This document shows positions 11,275 to 23,840 of a stretch of DNA of 64,000 bases, in pieces; positions within the stretch are counted from its first letter, which is position 1; the number at the start of each line of letters is the position of its first letter. Made by a program: the position numbers and the translations under genes. The notes under the pieces were generated by a model. The model saw only the letters and a program-made list of their open reading frames with translations, did no database searches and had not been told where the DNA came from. This DNA is from Achatina immaculata (taxonomy: Eukaryota > Mollusca > Gastropoda > Stylommatophora > Achatinidae): the NCBI GenBank assembly GCA_009760885.1, contig CM019703.1:12205459-12269458 (forward strand). The letters are read 5' to 3'.

Positions 11275-12440
11275 ATGTAGTAATTTTATATTCCTTGATT
11301 GGGGGTCTGTGTGTAGTAACTATATATATAAATTAATGAGGGTCTGTGTGTAGTAACTATATATTATTTAACAGGGGTCTGTATGTAGTAACTATATATA
11401 ATTTAATGAGGGTCTGTGTGTAGTAACTATATATTATTTAACAGGGGTCTGTGTGTAGTAACTATATATAATTTAATGAGGGTCTGTGTGTAGTAACTAT
11501 ATATTATTTAACAGGAGTCTGTGTGTAGTAACTATATATAATTTAATGAGGGTCTGTGTGTAGTAACTATATATGCTTTATGAGGGTCTCTGTGTTGTAA
11601 CTATATATTATTTAACGGGGGTCTGTGTGTAGTAACTATATATAATTTAATGAGGGTCTGTGTGTAGTAACTATATATTATTTAACAGGGGTCTGTGTGT
11701 AGTAACTATATATTTAATGAGGGTCTGTGTGTAGTAACTATATATTATTTAACAGGGGTCTGTGTGTAGTAACTATATATAATTTAATGAGGGTCTGTGT
11801 GTAGTAACTATATATTATTTAACAGGAGTCTGTGTGTAGTAACTATATATAATTTAATGAGGGTCTGTGTGTAGTAACTATATATGCTTTATGAGGGTCT
11901 CTGTGTTGTAACTATATATTATTTAACGGGGGTCTGTGTGTAGTAACTATATATAATTTAATGAGGGTCTGTGTGTAGTAACTATATATTATTTAACAGG
12001 GGTCTGTGTGTAGTAACTATATATAATTTAATGAGGGTCTGTGTGTAGTAACTATATATTATTTAACAGGGGTCTGTGTGTAGTAACTATATATAATTTA
12101 ATGAGGGTCTGTGTGTAGTAACTATATATTATTTAACAGGAGTCTGTGTGTAGTAACTATATATAATTTAATGAGGGTCTGTGTGTAGTAACTATATATG
12201 CTTTATGAGGGTCTCTGTGTTGTAACTATATATTATTTAACGGGGGTCTGTGTGTAGTAACTATATATAATTTAATTGGGGTCTCTGTGTAGTAATTATA
12301 TATAATTTAATGAGGGACTGTGTGTAGTATTTATATATTATTTAACGGGGGTATGTGTGTAGTAACTATATATAATTTAATGAGAGTCTGTGTGTAGTAA
12401 TTATATAAAATTTAATGAGGGTCTGTTTTTAGTAACTAAA
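11275..12440 (+). repeat. minisatellite, 35-bp unit, about 33 copies, with higher-order period
   Basis: Unit landmark GTCTGTGTGTAGTAACTATA, followed alternately by TATAATTTAATGAGG or TTATTTAACAGGG. A distinctive variant (GGGTCTCTGTGTTGTAACTA) recurs near 11583, 11894 and 12209. This shows a higher-order block of about 311-315 bp amplified as a unit. The array fades out toward 12610. Confidence 0.93.
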
Positions 12441-12747
12441 TATTATCCAATAGTATCTGTATAATATGACATCACATTCTGCTTTGGGATGTGTATTTAG
12501 TAAGGTGTATCGTTTATTAAGGTTTGTATTTAGCAGTTTAATGCTGTTTATTGAGGTCTGTAGTAAATAACTTTCACTGTTCAATGAGCTGCTTTGTGTT
12601 TAGTAACTTCACGTCGTTTTGAAAGGTTGATTTATTGAAGATAAATGCTAAAAGTCTAAAATGTTTCAGATTTGCTTCTTCTTTTTTCTTCTTTAATCCA
12701 TCATTCTGTGTCACCTAATTCCCTTGGAAGCAATGGTACAACTTTCT

Positions 12748-12785
12748 CTCTCTCTCTCGATCGATCGATCGATATGTGTGTGTAT
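12748..12785 (+). repeat. compound microsatellite
   Basis: CT repeats, then (CGAT)n, then GT repeats, directly before the SINE copy. Confidence 0.85.
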
Positions 12786-12786
12786 A

Positions 12787-13060
12787 TAAAATTCACGTTT
12801 CCATGCAATTAAGGCATATTGGGGATACGGCGTTAGGCCAGTATTTCGAAGATCTTCGGCACATGGAAGTGTGATGTGGTCAGTATCACGCCTGGCCGCA
12901 TTTACCTTCCCAGATTTCTCTGGTACCCACTTTTAGAGGCTGGGTGGACACCGGGTGCCTTTTCTGTGTGGTGGTACCAAGAAATAAATCCCCATTGCTG
13001 AGACTTCAACCTGGAACAAACCGGATTAGTAAACTGAACGTTTTGAGACACTAACATCGT
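12787..13060 (-). mobile_element. tRNA-derived SINE, family 1, copy 1
   Basis: Body landmarks GGATACGGCGTTAGGCC, GTGATGTGGTCAGTATCACG and CCAGATTTCTCTGGTACCC, then the tRNA-derived head on the right in minus orientation (decayed near 13010-13050). The same body occurs at 17384, 25298 and, reversed with a well-preserved head, at 37554. Confidence 0.82.
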
Positions 13061-13061
13061 G

Positions 13062-13735
13062 CCTAACTGAGGATAGGTTACAGTGACTAGCCTAAAGACC
13101 TAAACTCTTCTCCTCACTCTAAAAGCAAGCTTCTTTGCAGAATCCACCAGCAAGCGAGAAACCAACAACGCCTTGTTCCATTAGTCAAAAGACTAGAAGC
13201 AGCAACGAAGAGGCCGAACATTGCCTTGGCCATATCTCTTAATGCTGGTCGCGGTATAATAGCATAGTCACACTATACGAAAATCTTCTTTACCGTCTGT
13301 GAATGTATAAGAGTGAATTTAACAGTAAGGAAGACTTAGCGGGTAAATAACAAGCTATAAGACCAGCCAGCATGAATTAGCCCTTTCGAAAGTAAAGTTC
13401 AGTTATTCTTTCCCTTCTCTCCTCTCCATCTTTACACCACAAGAAATGAAAACAAACCATCTCACACTGTCTGACATTTTAGAGTACTGTAGCGAAGACT
13501 TAGGATGGTCTGGTCTTCTCTGAAAACACCCTAAAGTCAGGCACTGGGGTAGAAGAAAGCGCTCTGTAAAGTGTTTGTTGAGTACTAGTACAGACAGAAA
13601 CACGAAGAGTAAATGCCAGCTTCACTTTTTAAGCTTGTGAAATCAACGATTCTTGTTTGAGAGAAACAAAAAACAAAAATAACGAAAGTGGGAAAGTGGG
13701 AAAGCCCTGACAAATAGGATATGAAAAGCACTGAC
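13062..13735. other. no recognised feature
   Basis: Nothing recognisable. No dispersed family from this window matches it. Confidence 0.4.
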
Positions 13736-13737
13736 CC

Positions 13738-13738
13738 T

Positions 13739-13795
<57 letters not shown>

Positions 13796-14055
13796 ACGAA
13801 ACAGAGAGCGAAAAGATATAGAGAGATGACGATGGAGTAAAGAAAGATAGAAAAACACTGAGAATGAGACAGACAGGCAGACAGAGAGAAAGAGAGGGAG
13901 AGAGAAACAGAAACAGACAGTGGCACGTAGACGGAAGAAGACAGAGAGAGAGAGAGAGAGAGAGAACCAGAGAAAAACTTAGAGAGAGACAAAGCGAGGC
14001 AGAGAGTGACAAAGACGGAGAGAAGCAGAGAAAGACGGAGAGAGAGAGAGTCTAA
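13738..14055 (+). repeat. GA-rich simple sequence
   Basis: Interrupted (GA)n with AGAC/AGACAGAC pieces. The apparent serine/leucine-rich frames on the minus strand are only translations of this tract. Confidence 0.95.
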
Positions 14056-14093
14056 TCATGTACTTCGGTAAAATGAATGACAGCATGAGAACA

Positions 14094-14421
14094 CGTAATC
14101 ACAACAAATACCTCTTAATTCTTAACCTCCAACCTGTTAATCACAACAAATATCTTTTAAGCTCTTAAACTTTCCACCTGTTAATCAGAATGAATATCTT
14201 TTAACTCTTAATATACCAAAGAACATGTACAACATATTTTTATAACAAAACAAAAAAATCACCGCCGCGATGTCTTACTGGGAAAATAAGGTGGTGTGTA
14301 TTTTTAGCGTTATCAGCAGCGGATAATTATGAACAAGAGAACAAAACTATTTGACTGTAGTTATTTTATTTAAAATTTTATGAAAAACAGTTTCAACGGC
14401 TTATAGTAGTTTAAGAGTTAA
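14094..14421. mobile_element. second TTAA-type MITE with a triplicated left side
   Basis: Termini TTAACTCTTAA at 14201 and TTTAAGAGTTAA ending at 14421 form an inverted repeat around about 220 bp unlike the interior of the first MITE family. To the left, a roughly 60-bp piece (landmark CCTGTTAATCA then AATATCTTTTAA) occurs three times from 14094. Confidence 0.55.
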
Positions 14422-14527
14422 AAATAGCGTGCCGCCGAATCACGTGACTCGAGCAGTTATATTATTCATTTTTACCACATCATCTTTGGCGACTACGGGT
14501 TAAGGAAAGTAAAGGGCGCTAACACCA

Positions 14528-14735
14528 TATCTGGGCGCCTACGTGGTGTAGTAGTTAGCACATTATTCTCTCATGACAAAGGTCTGGAGTTCGAATTGTG
14601 TCTGAGGCCCCAAAAGTCACCCAGCTATAGAAATGGATACTTGGCTTTTTCTGAAGATGGGGAAGGAAAGGCAGCCAGGCGTGAAACCAACAACGTCAGC
14701 GTCTAGCATGTTACAAGTCAAAGAAAATGTGGACA
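14528..14735 (+). mobile_element. tRNA-derived SINE, family 2
   Basis: A-box region CTACGTGGTGTAGTAGTTAG and B-box-like GGAGTTCGAATTGTG, followed by body landmarks CACCCAGC, AAATGGATACTTGGC and AAACCAACAACGTCAGC. It shares order and wording with 4938-5150. The head is not a functional tRNA gene because the cloverleaf stems do not close. Confidence 0.68.
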
Positions 14736-15411
14736 CCATCATCATGTCGCCTTGACACCTCTAAAGTATAATAGGACATGCAACCAAATACAGTATCTCC
14801 TACAAGCATCAGTGGCGAAATACAGGGTTATTTTTTCTTACTTGCTCCAAGAAGACCTTAAAAGCAGAAACAAACTTTACAGAACACAGCCATAAAATAT
14901 AAAAGTTACAGAAACAACGAATAAAACTCAGAACACGCCAAAGTCAGCTGATACAGGCTCTGAACAGATCAAAGGCTGTGTCCATGTATTTATTCCTTCA
15001 TGAATGTCCGGAATTATCGCCATGTGAAATAACATTCTCATTCAGCTTTCCTGCCAGCCGAAGCAATAAATTTTATCTCCTGGAAAGATAAATTCAGTTT
15101 TATGTTCGAAAATTTTAAAATATAACTCCCCCATCACAAGCAGACCACCTTCTTGCGATGTTTTACAGGGGCGTATCCACTGGATTTAGGTGTTTATCGT
15201 TAGGGCCAGAACCTTCAGTGGCATATCTCATGCCTTAAATAATCTTATACATTTTAATGGTATAGTTAATATACGGACAGTTTAAAATTTTGGGTGGTAT
15301 ATTTCAACATAGAGCTAGTTTTAATTTCAAATTTCAACATCAAAAACCGCCACTTTCATGTCTCACTCTTGGCTATCACTGATGGCCCACAGATTTCCTT
15401 ATTCTATCTTC
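14736..15411. other. mostly unrecognised
   Basis: Near 15168 an ACAGGGGCGTATCCACTGGA stretch resembles a DNA-transposon terminus, but no partner end was found. Otherwise nothing recognisable. Confidence 0.4.
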
Positions 15412-16190
15412 TCCACTTTAATGTGGCACTGGAGCTTAGGGTCTCACTAAGTCTAAATGTGGCACTGGAGCTTAGGGCCTCATCAAGTCTAAATGCGGTA
15501 CGGGAGCTTATGGCCTAACCAAGCCTAAATGTGGCACTGAAGCTAAGGACCTAACCAACCCTAAATGTGGCACTGAAGCGTAGGGCCTCACCAAGTCTAA
15601 ATGTGGCACTGAATCGTAGGGCCTCACTACACCTAAATGCCACACTGGAGTTTAGGCCGTCATTACGCCTAAATTCGACACTGAAGCTTAGAACCTCACC
15701 AGACCTAAATGCGACACTGGAGTTTAGAACTTCACCACACCTGACTGCAACACTGGAGCTTAGGGCCTCACCACACCTACATGCCACACTGGAACTTAGG
15801 ACTTCACAAAGTCGAAATGAGACAATGGATCTTAGGACCTGACCAAGTCTAAATGCGACACTGGATCTTCGGACCTCACCACACCTAAATGCGACATTGG
15901 AGCTTAGGACCTCACCACGCCTAAATGCGACATTGAAGCTTAGGACCTCACCACGCCTAAATGCGACATTGAAGCTTAGGACCTCACCACGCCTAAATGC
16001 GACATTGAAGCTTAGGACCTCACCACGCCTAAATGCGACATTGGAGCTTAGGACCTCACCACGCCTAAATGCGACATTGAAGCTTAGGACCTCACCACGC
16101 CTAAATGCGACACTGGAGCTTAGGACTTCACTAAGTCTAAATGCGACACCGAAGCTTAGGACCTCACTAAGTCTAAATCCGGCACCGCAT
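15412..16190 (+). repeat. minisatellite, 36-bp unit, about 21 copies
   Basis: Landmark AAATGCGACATTGAAGCTTA and GGACCTCACCACGCC. Left copies are diverged, and the block 15900-16110 is nearly homogeneous. The unit is 12 codons long, so open frames result (LRTSPRLNATLK repeated). They are not evidence of a protein. Confidence 0.93.
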
Positions 16191-16600
16191 CCAGCTCTTT
16201 AGTCTTTCCGCACAGTTACCTCCCATGCGTCCCATGTCAGGTCTGAACTTTCGAGGTTAGCATTACAGCAGGGGAAACGAAAGAATCAAGATATTAAGTG
16301 ACGCGAGGATTTTTACTTGAGTTCCTGGGGGGGAATCACTTACACGCCGGAACTAGACTAATCCTGAATATCCTTCTCTGTAACGCCACCAGAAATGAAA
16401 GCGAAGGAACAGGATGTGTATGTTTATTTGTCCAGGTAGACACGGAGATAGAAGATTTCGCGCAGTTTTCAAATATTGCAAGGTACACGCAGAGAGCGTC
16501 CGCATGCTGCAGGAGTACGCAGAGAACGAACTAACGTTGAGAATGTGCTTTTCCACAGCATGCATTAGTCTGAGCGGTACGCAGTGGCAGAGATTATGAA
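16191..16600. other. no recognised feature
   Basis: No element or gene was recognised. Confidence 0.4.
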
Positions 16601-16604
16601 CAAA

Positions 16605-16960
16605 TGTTGTCATCCATCCATCCATTCATCCATTCATACACGTATTTATACATAGATACAAATACTTAATGCACAAATGCATACATACAAACACATTTAT
16701 ACATAGACACATACAAACACATAATCCATCCATCCATCCATCCATCCATCCATCCATATACAGGCATATACATGTACATAGGTCTAAATACACACAGACA
16801 TATATGCATTTCATGCACACACATACTAACATGCATACATACATACATTCATACATACATACATACATATACATAGGTCTAAATACATACATACATACAT
16901 ACATGGATATACACACAGCACTCACACACGTACATACGTATATACATCTAATTACCGCGC
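16605..16960 (+). repeat. ATCC and CATA microsatellites
   Basis: CATCCATC tracts at 16612-16640 and 16724-16758, with long interrupted ATACATAC tracts between and after them. Confidence 0.95.
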
Positions 16961-17383
16961 TAGTCCCACGCAAGTGTCTACAGCCTGATCTACAACTGAA
17001 AGTAGGAACAGCAAAAGACATCCACAGAGACACAACAGAAAAAAAAACCCCAGTGAAACCTGACTGAAACACGCAAGTGAGACCAACTTTGTCGGGAAGA
17101 CTTGTAGATAAACCCATCTAGAGAAAGTAAGCTTCTTAAACATATAAAATAACATTTCATTTAGTTGCTCTTCTCGCATGATATCCTTAACTTACAAACC
17201 TGAGGGGTTTTGTTTTTTTCGTTATCTGCTGCAACGATAAAGATCTCGAGGATAGTATGTAAAGTCGGATAGAAAGAGGGCAACGGTGACTTCTCGTACT
17301 TTCTGAACCAAACAAAGAAACTTCTTATCATTCAACACACACAAAAAATTGTTACAGCTGACATTATCTTACAGTATAAAAAG
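16961..17383. other. no recognised feature
   Basis: No recognisable element or gene. Confidence 0.4.
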
Positions 17384-17652
17384 GTAACATTTCCGTTTCC
17401 ATGACATTAAAGCATATTGGAGATACGGTGTTAGGTTTTCCATGACCTTCGGCACATGAAAGTGTGATGTGGTCAGTATCACGCCTGGTCGCTTTACCTT
17501 CCCAGATTTCTCTGGTATCCATTTTTAGAGGCTGGGTGGACCCCGGGGTCTTTTTGGTTTGTACCAGAAAATAATCCCACTGCTGGGACTGAATCTGGTG
17601 CAACCAGATTAGTAACACGAGCGCCTAACCACTTAGGTAACCAGGCCGCTAT
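17384..17652 (-). mobile_element. tRNA-derived SINE, family 1, copy 2
   Basis: Same body as 12787-13060 (GTGATGTGGTCAGTATCACG; CCAGATTTCTCTGGTATCC). The head at the right edge, read in reverse, includes TACCTAAGTGGTTAGGCG (A-box-like) and CAGATTCAGTCCCAGCA (B-box-like). This is the clearest reverse-oriented copy. Confidence 0.85.
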
Positions 17653-17924
17653 CTTACAGTATAACACTTATTTTTTGGGTGGGCAGGGGTAGAGGGGACT
17701 TTTCAAATGTAAATATGACATTTAATAACGGAAATTAACGTAAACCAAGAAGAAATAATCCTAAAATAATCGTACTTTAAAACTGAGTGTTCGCTACAGA
17801 ATGTTTATTTTTAATGCTTATTAGTGAGTTTTTTTCTGAATTTTAATCAGTCATTCATGACAGTTTTTCTTGCGTTAATTTCAGTTTTCCTTGGAGTCGA
17901 GAAGCTCTCCGTTTTGGCGTTCAC

Positions 17925-18165
17925 CGACCCATAGCTGACATGCTGGAGATGGTGAACCATATGACATACCGGCGTCAGGGTTGGTGAATCATTACTGACA
18001 TGCCGGCGTCAGGGTTGGTGAACCATAGCTGACATGCCAGCGTCAGGGTTGGTGAACCATAGCTGACATGCCAGTGTCAGGGTTGGTGAACCATAGCTCA
18101 TATGTTGGCGTCAGGGCTGGTGAACCAAAGCTGACATGCTGGTGTCAGAGTTAGCGAACCCTAGC
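17925..18165 (+). repeat. minisatellite, 34-bp unit, about 7 copies
   Basis: Landmarks CATAGCTGACATGCC and GTCAGGGTTGGTGAAC. Confidence 0.92.
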
Positions 18166-18868
18166 CCACCAAGACCCAGTGCCAACACCTTCGCTATTAT
18201 CCCAGTACCAGGCCAACCCTGGCTAACGAGGTAGGGATCGCCACAGTCCCCATGGCGGTGGAGTCTGCCAAGGAAGCTAAACACACCGGCTGCTTTCTAA
18301 CTCAACCCAGGCAATGAAAAATGCTGCTGCCATAACCCGCTGTCAACCCAATACGACGCCGCGCCTCAACATTTTCACAGCATCGGCTCCAAAGAACGCT
18401 GGCTCACTGTTCCCGAGGGACAGATGATAAGACAAGGGGAGAGATTAAGCTTTCCTTACTGTAATGTTATCATGCTTAAGAAAACCCGAGAAAGATGATC
18501 TTTTCACACGACGTATAACAGCGACTTGTTTAGATTAAATCAAGCAATAGGACATGCATATAATTCTAGCACCGGGATGAAGGAAACGGACTGATTTTAT
18601 GCAGTATTTTCGAAACTACCCTCCAATACTTGCTAGCACAGTCAGCGAACCTGAACAGGCCAGAGATCCTATCATAGCTCCAGCTGAAACTCGCGGAGAC
18701 AGGCTTCTGTGGTTATTTGAGCTGATCCAGCAGTATGGGGGCCTAGACGACCTCCCAACGAAACATGGTGACAAGATTCTCATGCCCCGATTGTGGAAAG
18801 TTATCGTGTTACCAGATCTTAACATAGGCGTCCCGTGACATAAGCCACAGCTGGCTGTTACTGAGTAA
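18166..18868. other. unrecognised; one short open frame at 18599-18838 (+)
   Basis: A 79-codon plus-strand frame (…LLWLFELIQQYGGLDDLPTK…) is less repetitive than most here but has no family I recognise and no splice context I can defend. Confidence 0.3.
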
Positions 18869-18869
18869 T

Positions 18870-19335
18870 CCAACAATATTAATAATAACAACAACAACTA
18901 AAAACTACAACCTGAATACAAACAAATATAAAAATAACAAGAGCAACAACAAGAGCGAAAATAATAGCACTAACGATAACAGCTTCAGCAGCAACAAGAG
19001 CAAGAGCAACATCAAAAACAATTAGAACAACAACTATACTAACAACATCAACTAGGCTAACAACATCAACTAGAATAACAACATCAACTAGGTTAACACC
19101 AACAAATAGACTAACAACAATAACTAGGCTACCAACAAATAGACTAACAACAACAAGGCTAACACCACCATCAACTACACCAACAACAACTAGATTAACA
19201 CCAACAATAACTAGAATAACAACAACTAGACTAATAACTACATCAACTAGACTAACGACAACAATAACTGGACAAAAAGAAAAAGCAACAACAACATCGA
19301 CAACAACTAGACCAAAAAAAAAAAACAACCACAAT
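18870..19335 (+). repeat. CAA-rich trinucleotide tract
   Basis: Interrupted (CAA)n with AACTAGACTAAC-type interruptions. It ends in an A-run near 19315-19326. Confidence 0.93.
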
Positions 19336-19339
19336 TAAA

Positions 19340-20658
19340 CCAACAGCAGCAGCAACCTATGTTTTTACTATTTCACTTTGGATGTCTGTTTTTCTATAAA
19401 GATAACGTTTGCACGAATACTGCAAGAGATGGACATCCAGAAAAAAAAAATGAAAAACAAAATTTAAAATAAAATATAAATATACGCTTCAAAACAGGGA
19501 GGAAATTTATGACAATCCATGATCTAATCCACATTTGTGAAACATAAACCATTTCATTGGTGTTTACACTGAGCAGCCTCGTTTTCATAGCCCTCCATGA
19601 ATGGCAGGTGCTTTCATGTACGTGACCCTGGTCTGATCGTGGAGCTTAGATCCCGACCAACACGCGTTTTTGATGGAATGTTCGGGCGCCTGGATATGCA
19701 AGGGGAGACAAACAAATTAAAGTTTGTGCAGACAAACTGATGGCATGTCTTTCCACATGTGCACAGAACTGAAGTTAACAACAACAAGAAAAAAAAAAGC
19801 CATGCATTTATCAAAAGCATTAGGTTTTCAGTTCAGCATGGAGCGCAGGTTTCTGCTATTTCTCCTATGTCTTTTATGAAGAGCAAAGGAGAGGGGGGGG
19901 GGCGTAGTTCTCTTCTTGATAAATTTAAAATTCAACCTAAATTTATACTCCGTAAGTTAGATTTTTAACTTGACTTATTACTGAGCCAGCTGTGCTCTCT
20001 ACAAAGTGAATTGTCTTCTCAATAGTAGCATTTCCACTAATGTATTTCAGAAAAAACTTATTAGTATATCGAAACAAGCGGCTATTAAAGGTGAGAATTT
20101 GGGACAATATGGGACACGTGTTTTAAAATATGAGACACATGTTTTAAAATAAGGAATATTTAGACGTCCCGACCCAAGTAATAATATTCCCAGGACAGAT
20201 CCTTAAAATGTGGGGCTGTTCTGAATAAAACAGGACGGATTATCAAATAACAGTTTTCAAAATTGTTTAAAGATCGAGTCTCATTTGACTCTCATATTCC
20301 CAAAGGGTATTTCACCACCGACTACGAGCATTTGGGAAACTTGGCAAATTCCACCACGAAGAATATCCAGGATAGAAGGTATAACGTCCTCAGTTGTCCC
20401 AGTTATTGGAAGCTACCAGGGGCGACACAAGCATAGTTGTCTACCTTACCACCAGGGCATAGGGAAGGATTCCTACAGCGAGAAGTATGTAGGCCAGTAT
20501 AATAACAGGAGTCATGTCTAGAGAGACTCTGTGAACGGTCATTTCTCCAAATGTTCTTAGCTGCTCCGTTACAGAACAGTTACTGGTAATATTGGTAGCT
20601 CTTGCAAAACTATATAAAACTATATGAAACTATATAAAATTATAGACCAACTTCCTTC
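19340..20658. other. no recognised feature
   Basis: No element or exon was recognised. A partial internal repetition (GGGACACGTGTTTTAAAATA, then ACACATGTTTTAAAATA) lies near 20110-20150. Confidence 0.4.
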
Positions 20659-20659
20659 C

Positions 20660-21045
20660 AGTCAGCTGTGACAAACCTAACATGGCTTTATTGTCCAGGG
20701 CATGCTGGAGTACATGGCAATGATGTGGCAGACAGACTTGCTGGAAAGGCAAAAATAAATGGCAGACTGACAATGGACAAGGGGGACATTGCAAAGGCTG
20801 TATTGGACATACTGCTAGAGACTGAAGAACGGGAATGGAAGAACAATGTAGCTGTGAAAAGACTGGTGGAGCTAGGACAAATTAAAGGCGCTGGCAGGAA
20901 ATCCGAACTGTGCGGGTGAAAACGCATCGTAAACAACCAACATTTGACAAGAACTGTTAGCTGACATACTCTTCAAAGGACACTGCGGCATGCGGGGGAG
21001 CATATATGAGGTTGTCCCGAATGCAGTGAACCCGGAGTCTGAATT
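20660..21045 (+). pseudogene. LINE RNase H fragment
   Basis: Encodes LTWLYCPGHAGVHGNDVADR then LAGKAKINGRLTMDKGD, the terminal motif of an RNase H domain fused to a non-LTR reverse transcriptase. It continues with RLVELGQIKGAGRKSELCG, a stop, and KRIVNNQH. From memory, tails with GxGR…RERxxxNQTN are common in LINEs of gastropod genomes, which supports a molluscan origin. The reverse transcriptase is not present upstream. Confidence 0.65.
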
Positions 21046-21159
21046 TTGAACTTTGAACTTTCAATTTCTTTCTACCAAAATTTGTCATGAAAATTTCTTC
21101 TGCCAGAGCATGGAAATTAGAACTAGAGTGAAAGGTTCGCACAATTTATGCGACTAGTT

Positions 21160-22385
21160 TAGTGCTATTACTGTTGTACTACTGCTGCTGCTAAAGCTGC
21201 TTCTGCAACTACTATTGCTGCTGCTGTTATACAGCTACACCTGCTGATGTTACTGCTCCTACTGCTACGTCTACTACTACTACTGCTACTACTATTACTA
21301 CTGCTGCTGCTACTACTACTACTACGACTATTACTACTACTACTACTCCTGCTGCTACTACTACTGCTGTTATATAGCTACTCCTGCTGATGTTACTGCT
21401 CCTACGGCTGCTACAACTATTATTAAAACTGCTGTTGTTATGCAGATACTCCTGCTGTTACTGCTCCTATTGCGCTACTACTACTGCTGCTATTACTACC
21501 ATTACTACTGCTGCTGGTGCTACTACTACTACTACTGCTGCTAATACTACTACTACTGCTACTACTACTACTACTGCTGCTACTACTACTAATGTTGCTG
21601 CTTCTGCAACTACTACTACTGTAGCTGTTATTGGTGTTACTGTAACTACTACTACTACTGCTATTGATAATGTAATTACTGCTGATGCTGCTTCTGAAGC
21701 TACTACTGCTGTTGCTGTTATACTTGTACAACTACTGCCGCTATTGCTGCTACTACCACTACTACTACTGCTACTACTTCTACTAATGCTGCTGCTGCTA
21801 CTACTACTGCTGCTACCGCTGCTGTTATACAGATACTCCTGCTAATATTACTGCTCTTACTGCTGCTACTACTACTGCTGCTACTACTACTACTGCTACT
21901 GCTACTACTACTGCTGCTGTTATACAGCTACTCCTTCTGATGCTACTGCTCCTACTGTTGCTACTACTAATGCTACTGCTACTACTACTACTGCTCCTCC
22001 TATTATTACTACTACTGCTGCTGTTATACTCCTACTGATGTTATAGCTCCTACTGCTGTTACTACTACAACTACTACTGCTGCTGGTGCTACTACTACTA
22101 TTATTATTACTAATGCTACTACTACTACTGCTACTGCTGCTGCTACTGTTGCTGCTGCTTCTGCAACTACTACTTCTGCTGCTGCTGTTATTGCTACTAC
22201 TGCTACTATTACTACTATTCTATTGCTACTATTACTACTGCTGATGCTGCTTCTGAAACTACTACTGCTGTTGCTGTTATACTTGTACAGCTACTGCCGC
22301 TAATACTGCTAATACTGCTACTACGTATGCTCTACTACTACTTCATCATCATCATCACCATCATTAGTAGTAGTAGCAGCAAGTA
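21160..22385 (+). repeat. 1.2-kb (ACT/GCT) trinucleotide tract
   Basis: Long interrupted CTACTGCTG-type trinucleotide repeat with embedded longer duplications, for example the TATACAGCTACTCCTGCTG variant recurring at about 21228, 21372, 21830 and 21920. Open frames in all phases (poly-Thr, poly-Leu, poly-Ser) follow from the composition. Confidence 0.96.
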
Positions 22386-22396
22386 ACGGCACAAAC

Positions 22397-23325
22397 CCTC
22401 ATTCATTCATTTGCATGTCCCATGCGGAGCTTTGCCTCCCTAACAGCACTCCTGTAGGCCTCTCGGTTGTGAGCAAGATGGCCTGCTGCTGATGCATCCA
22501 TTTGCAGATCATCAATAATGTCTTGCAGCCATCTTCGCCATGGTCTTCCTCTTTTTCTTTTTCCCATTCTTTTTCCCTTCCAAGACACTTTTCTCTAGAT
22601 TATCATGACGTTTAATATGTCCAAAATATTTAAGTTTTCTCTGTTTAATCCTCTTTACTAGCCAGCCTTCTTCAGTATTAAGTTCTTGTAGTATGGATAT
22701 ATTTGTTCTTTTTTGCGTCTATGATATTTGAAGAACTCTTCTGTAGCATTTACATTCAAAGGCATTTATGTGTTTCTCAGCTGTTTTGTTAAGTGTCCAG
22801 GTCTCACAGGCATAAGTTGCGATGGGAAAGATGCATGCCCTTAAAAATCTTATTTTTGTAGTTCTGTCTGTTCCTCTCCACAGATTATTTAGTTGTTTTA
22901 CTTTCTGAATAGCAATAGATGTCCTCCTTTTAATTTCCCTCATTGTATCTCCATTATTAGTTAGCAGTGATCCAAGATATTCAAAATTCTCCACTTCTTC
23001 CAGTTTTTACTCATTGATACATATTTCAACTGCCTTGTTTGTTTTGTCAGTTGTCATCAATTTAGTTTTCTTCGCATTAAGATAGATGTTTTGCTGTTCG
23101 CTGTTCTTACGGACTGACATAATTAGTTTTTACATTCCTTTTTGTGTTGTGGACACTAATACTGTGTCATCAGCATATCTAATCTCTGGTGTTTCATAAC
23201 CTCCAACTGTTATGGCATCGCAATATTCTTTGTCTACATCTTCTCTAACATTCCTCATTATATTTTCAGTATACAAACCCTGTCTTCTCCTATTTACCAT
23301 CTCTTGTCAGTCTATGAAAAAAAAA
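22397..23325 (-). pseudogene. RTE-like LINE (family B), 5'-truncated reverse transcriptase
   Basis: On the minus strand the reading includes the reverse transcriptase catalytic motif RYADDTVLVST (YADD at 23177-23166), then NFEYLGSLLTNNGDTMREI, IRFLRACIFPIATYACETWT, KYFGHIKRHDNLEKSVLEG and GKRKRGRPWRRWLQDIIDDL. It ends REAKLRMGHANE just before an ATGA-type 3' tail. Stops occur near 23008 and 23127, and the endonuclease and finger domains are missing. Other copies of the same 3' region are at 11138, 45881, 56785 and 62271. Confidence 0.85.
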
Positions 23326-23760
23326 AACCCTACCGTATTTTACCTTTCTCATCACACACGAGTACACTTCCTTTATTGTTCATGAACTCCAAGTTTATAT
23401 TCTAAAATATCAAACAGCGGCGTTAGCTCCTTTCTGGCGTCTCCATGTAGATGCTGATAGATGTTCACCTTTTGTCGGACGCAGGAAGTGAGAAAAGCCT
23501 AATAATAATAACAACAAGGGCGCTGATCATAAAGGGAGCAGGCTGATGACTAGCTGAAAGAAAGAAGTGACGCCAACTTTGTCGGGACGACGAGTAAATA
23601 TTTGTAGTATGACGCGTTGTGCCTTCGGACGATGAAGTGTAAAGTGTGCTGTCCAACAGAGAGGAAGCAGGATGGGAAAGATCAGCAGGCACTGAAAGGA
23701 GATAGAGGGGCCGCTTCAGAGTAAAGAAAGTCTTCGTATGTTTATGAGAGAGACAGATTA
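23326..23760. other. no recognised feature
   Basis: Nothing recognisable. Confidence 0.4.
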
Positions 23761-23762
23761 GA

Positions 23763-23763
<1 letters not shown>

Positions 23764-23840
<77 letters not shown>
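23764..23840 (+). repeat. (GATA)n microsatellite, about 19 units
   Basis: Perfect TAGA/GATA tetranucleotide run, uninterrupted, so it is probably polymorphic. Confidence 0.98.

Noticed and set aside
13585..14055. Serine/leucine-rich secreted-looking frames
   Set aside because: They are translations of GA-rich simple sequence on the minus strand.
18599..18838. 79-codon plus-strand frame as a host gene
   Set aside because: No family resemblance, no convincing splice sites, and it lies between repeats. Left as unrecognised.
21390..21845. Poly-Thr/poly-Leu protein
   Set aside because: It is a translation of the ACT/GCT trinucleotide tract.
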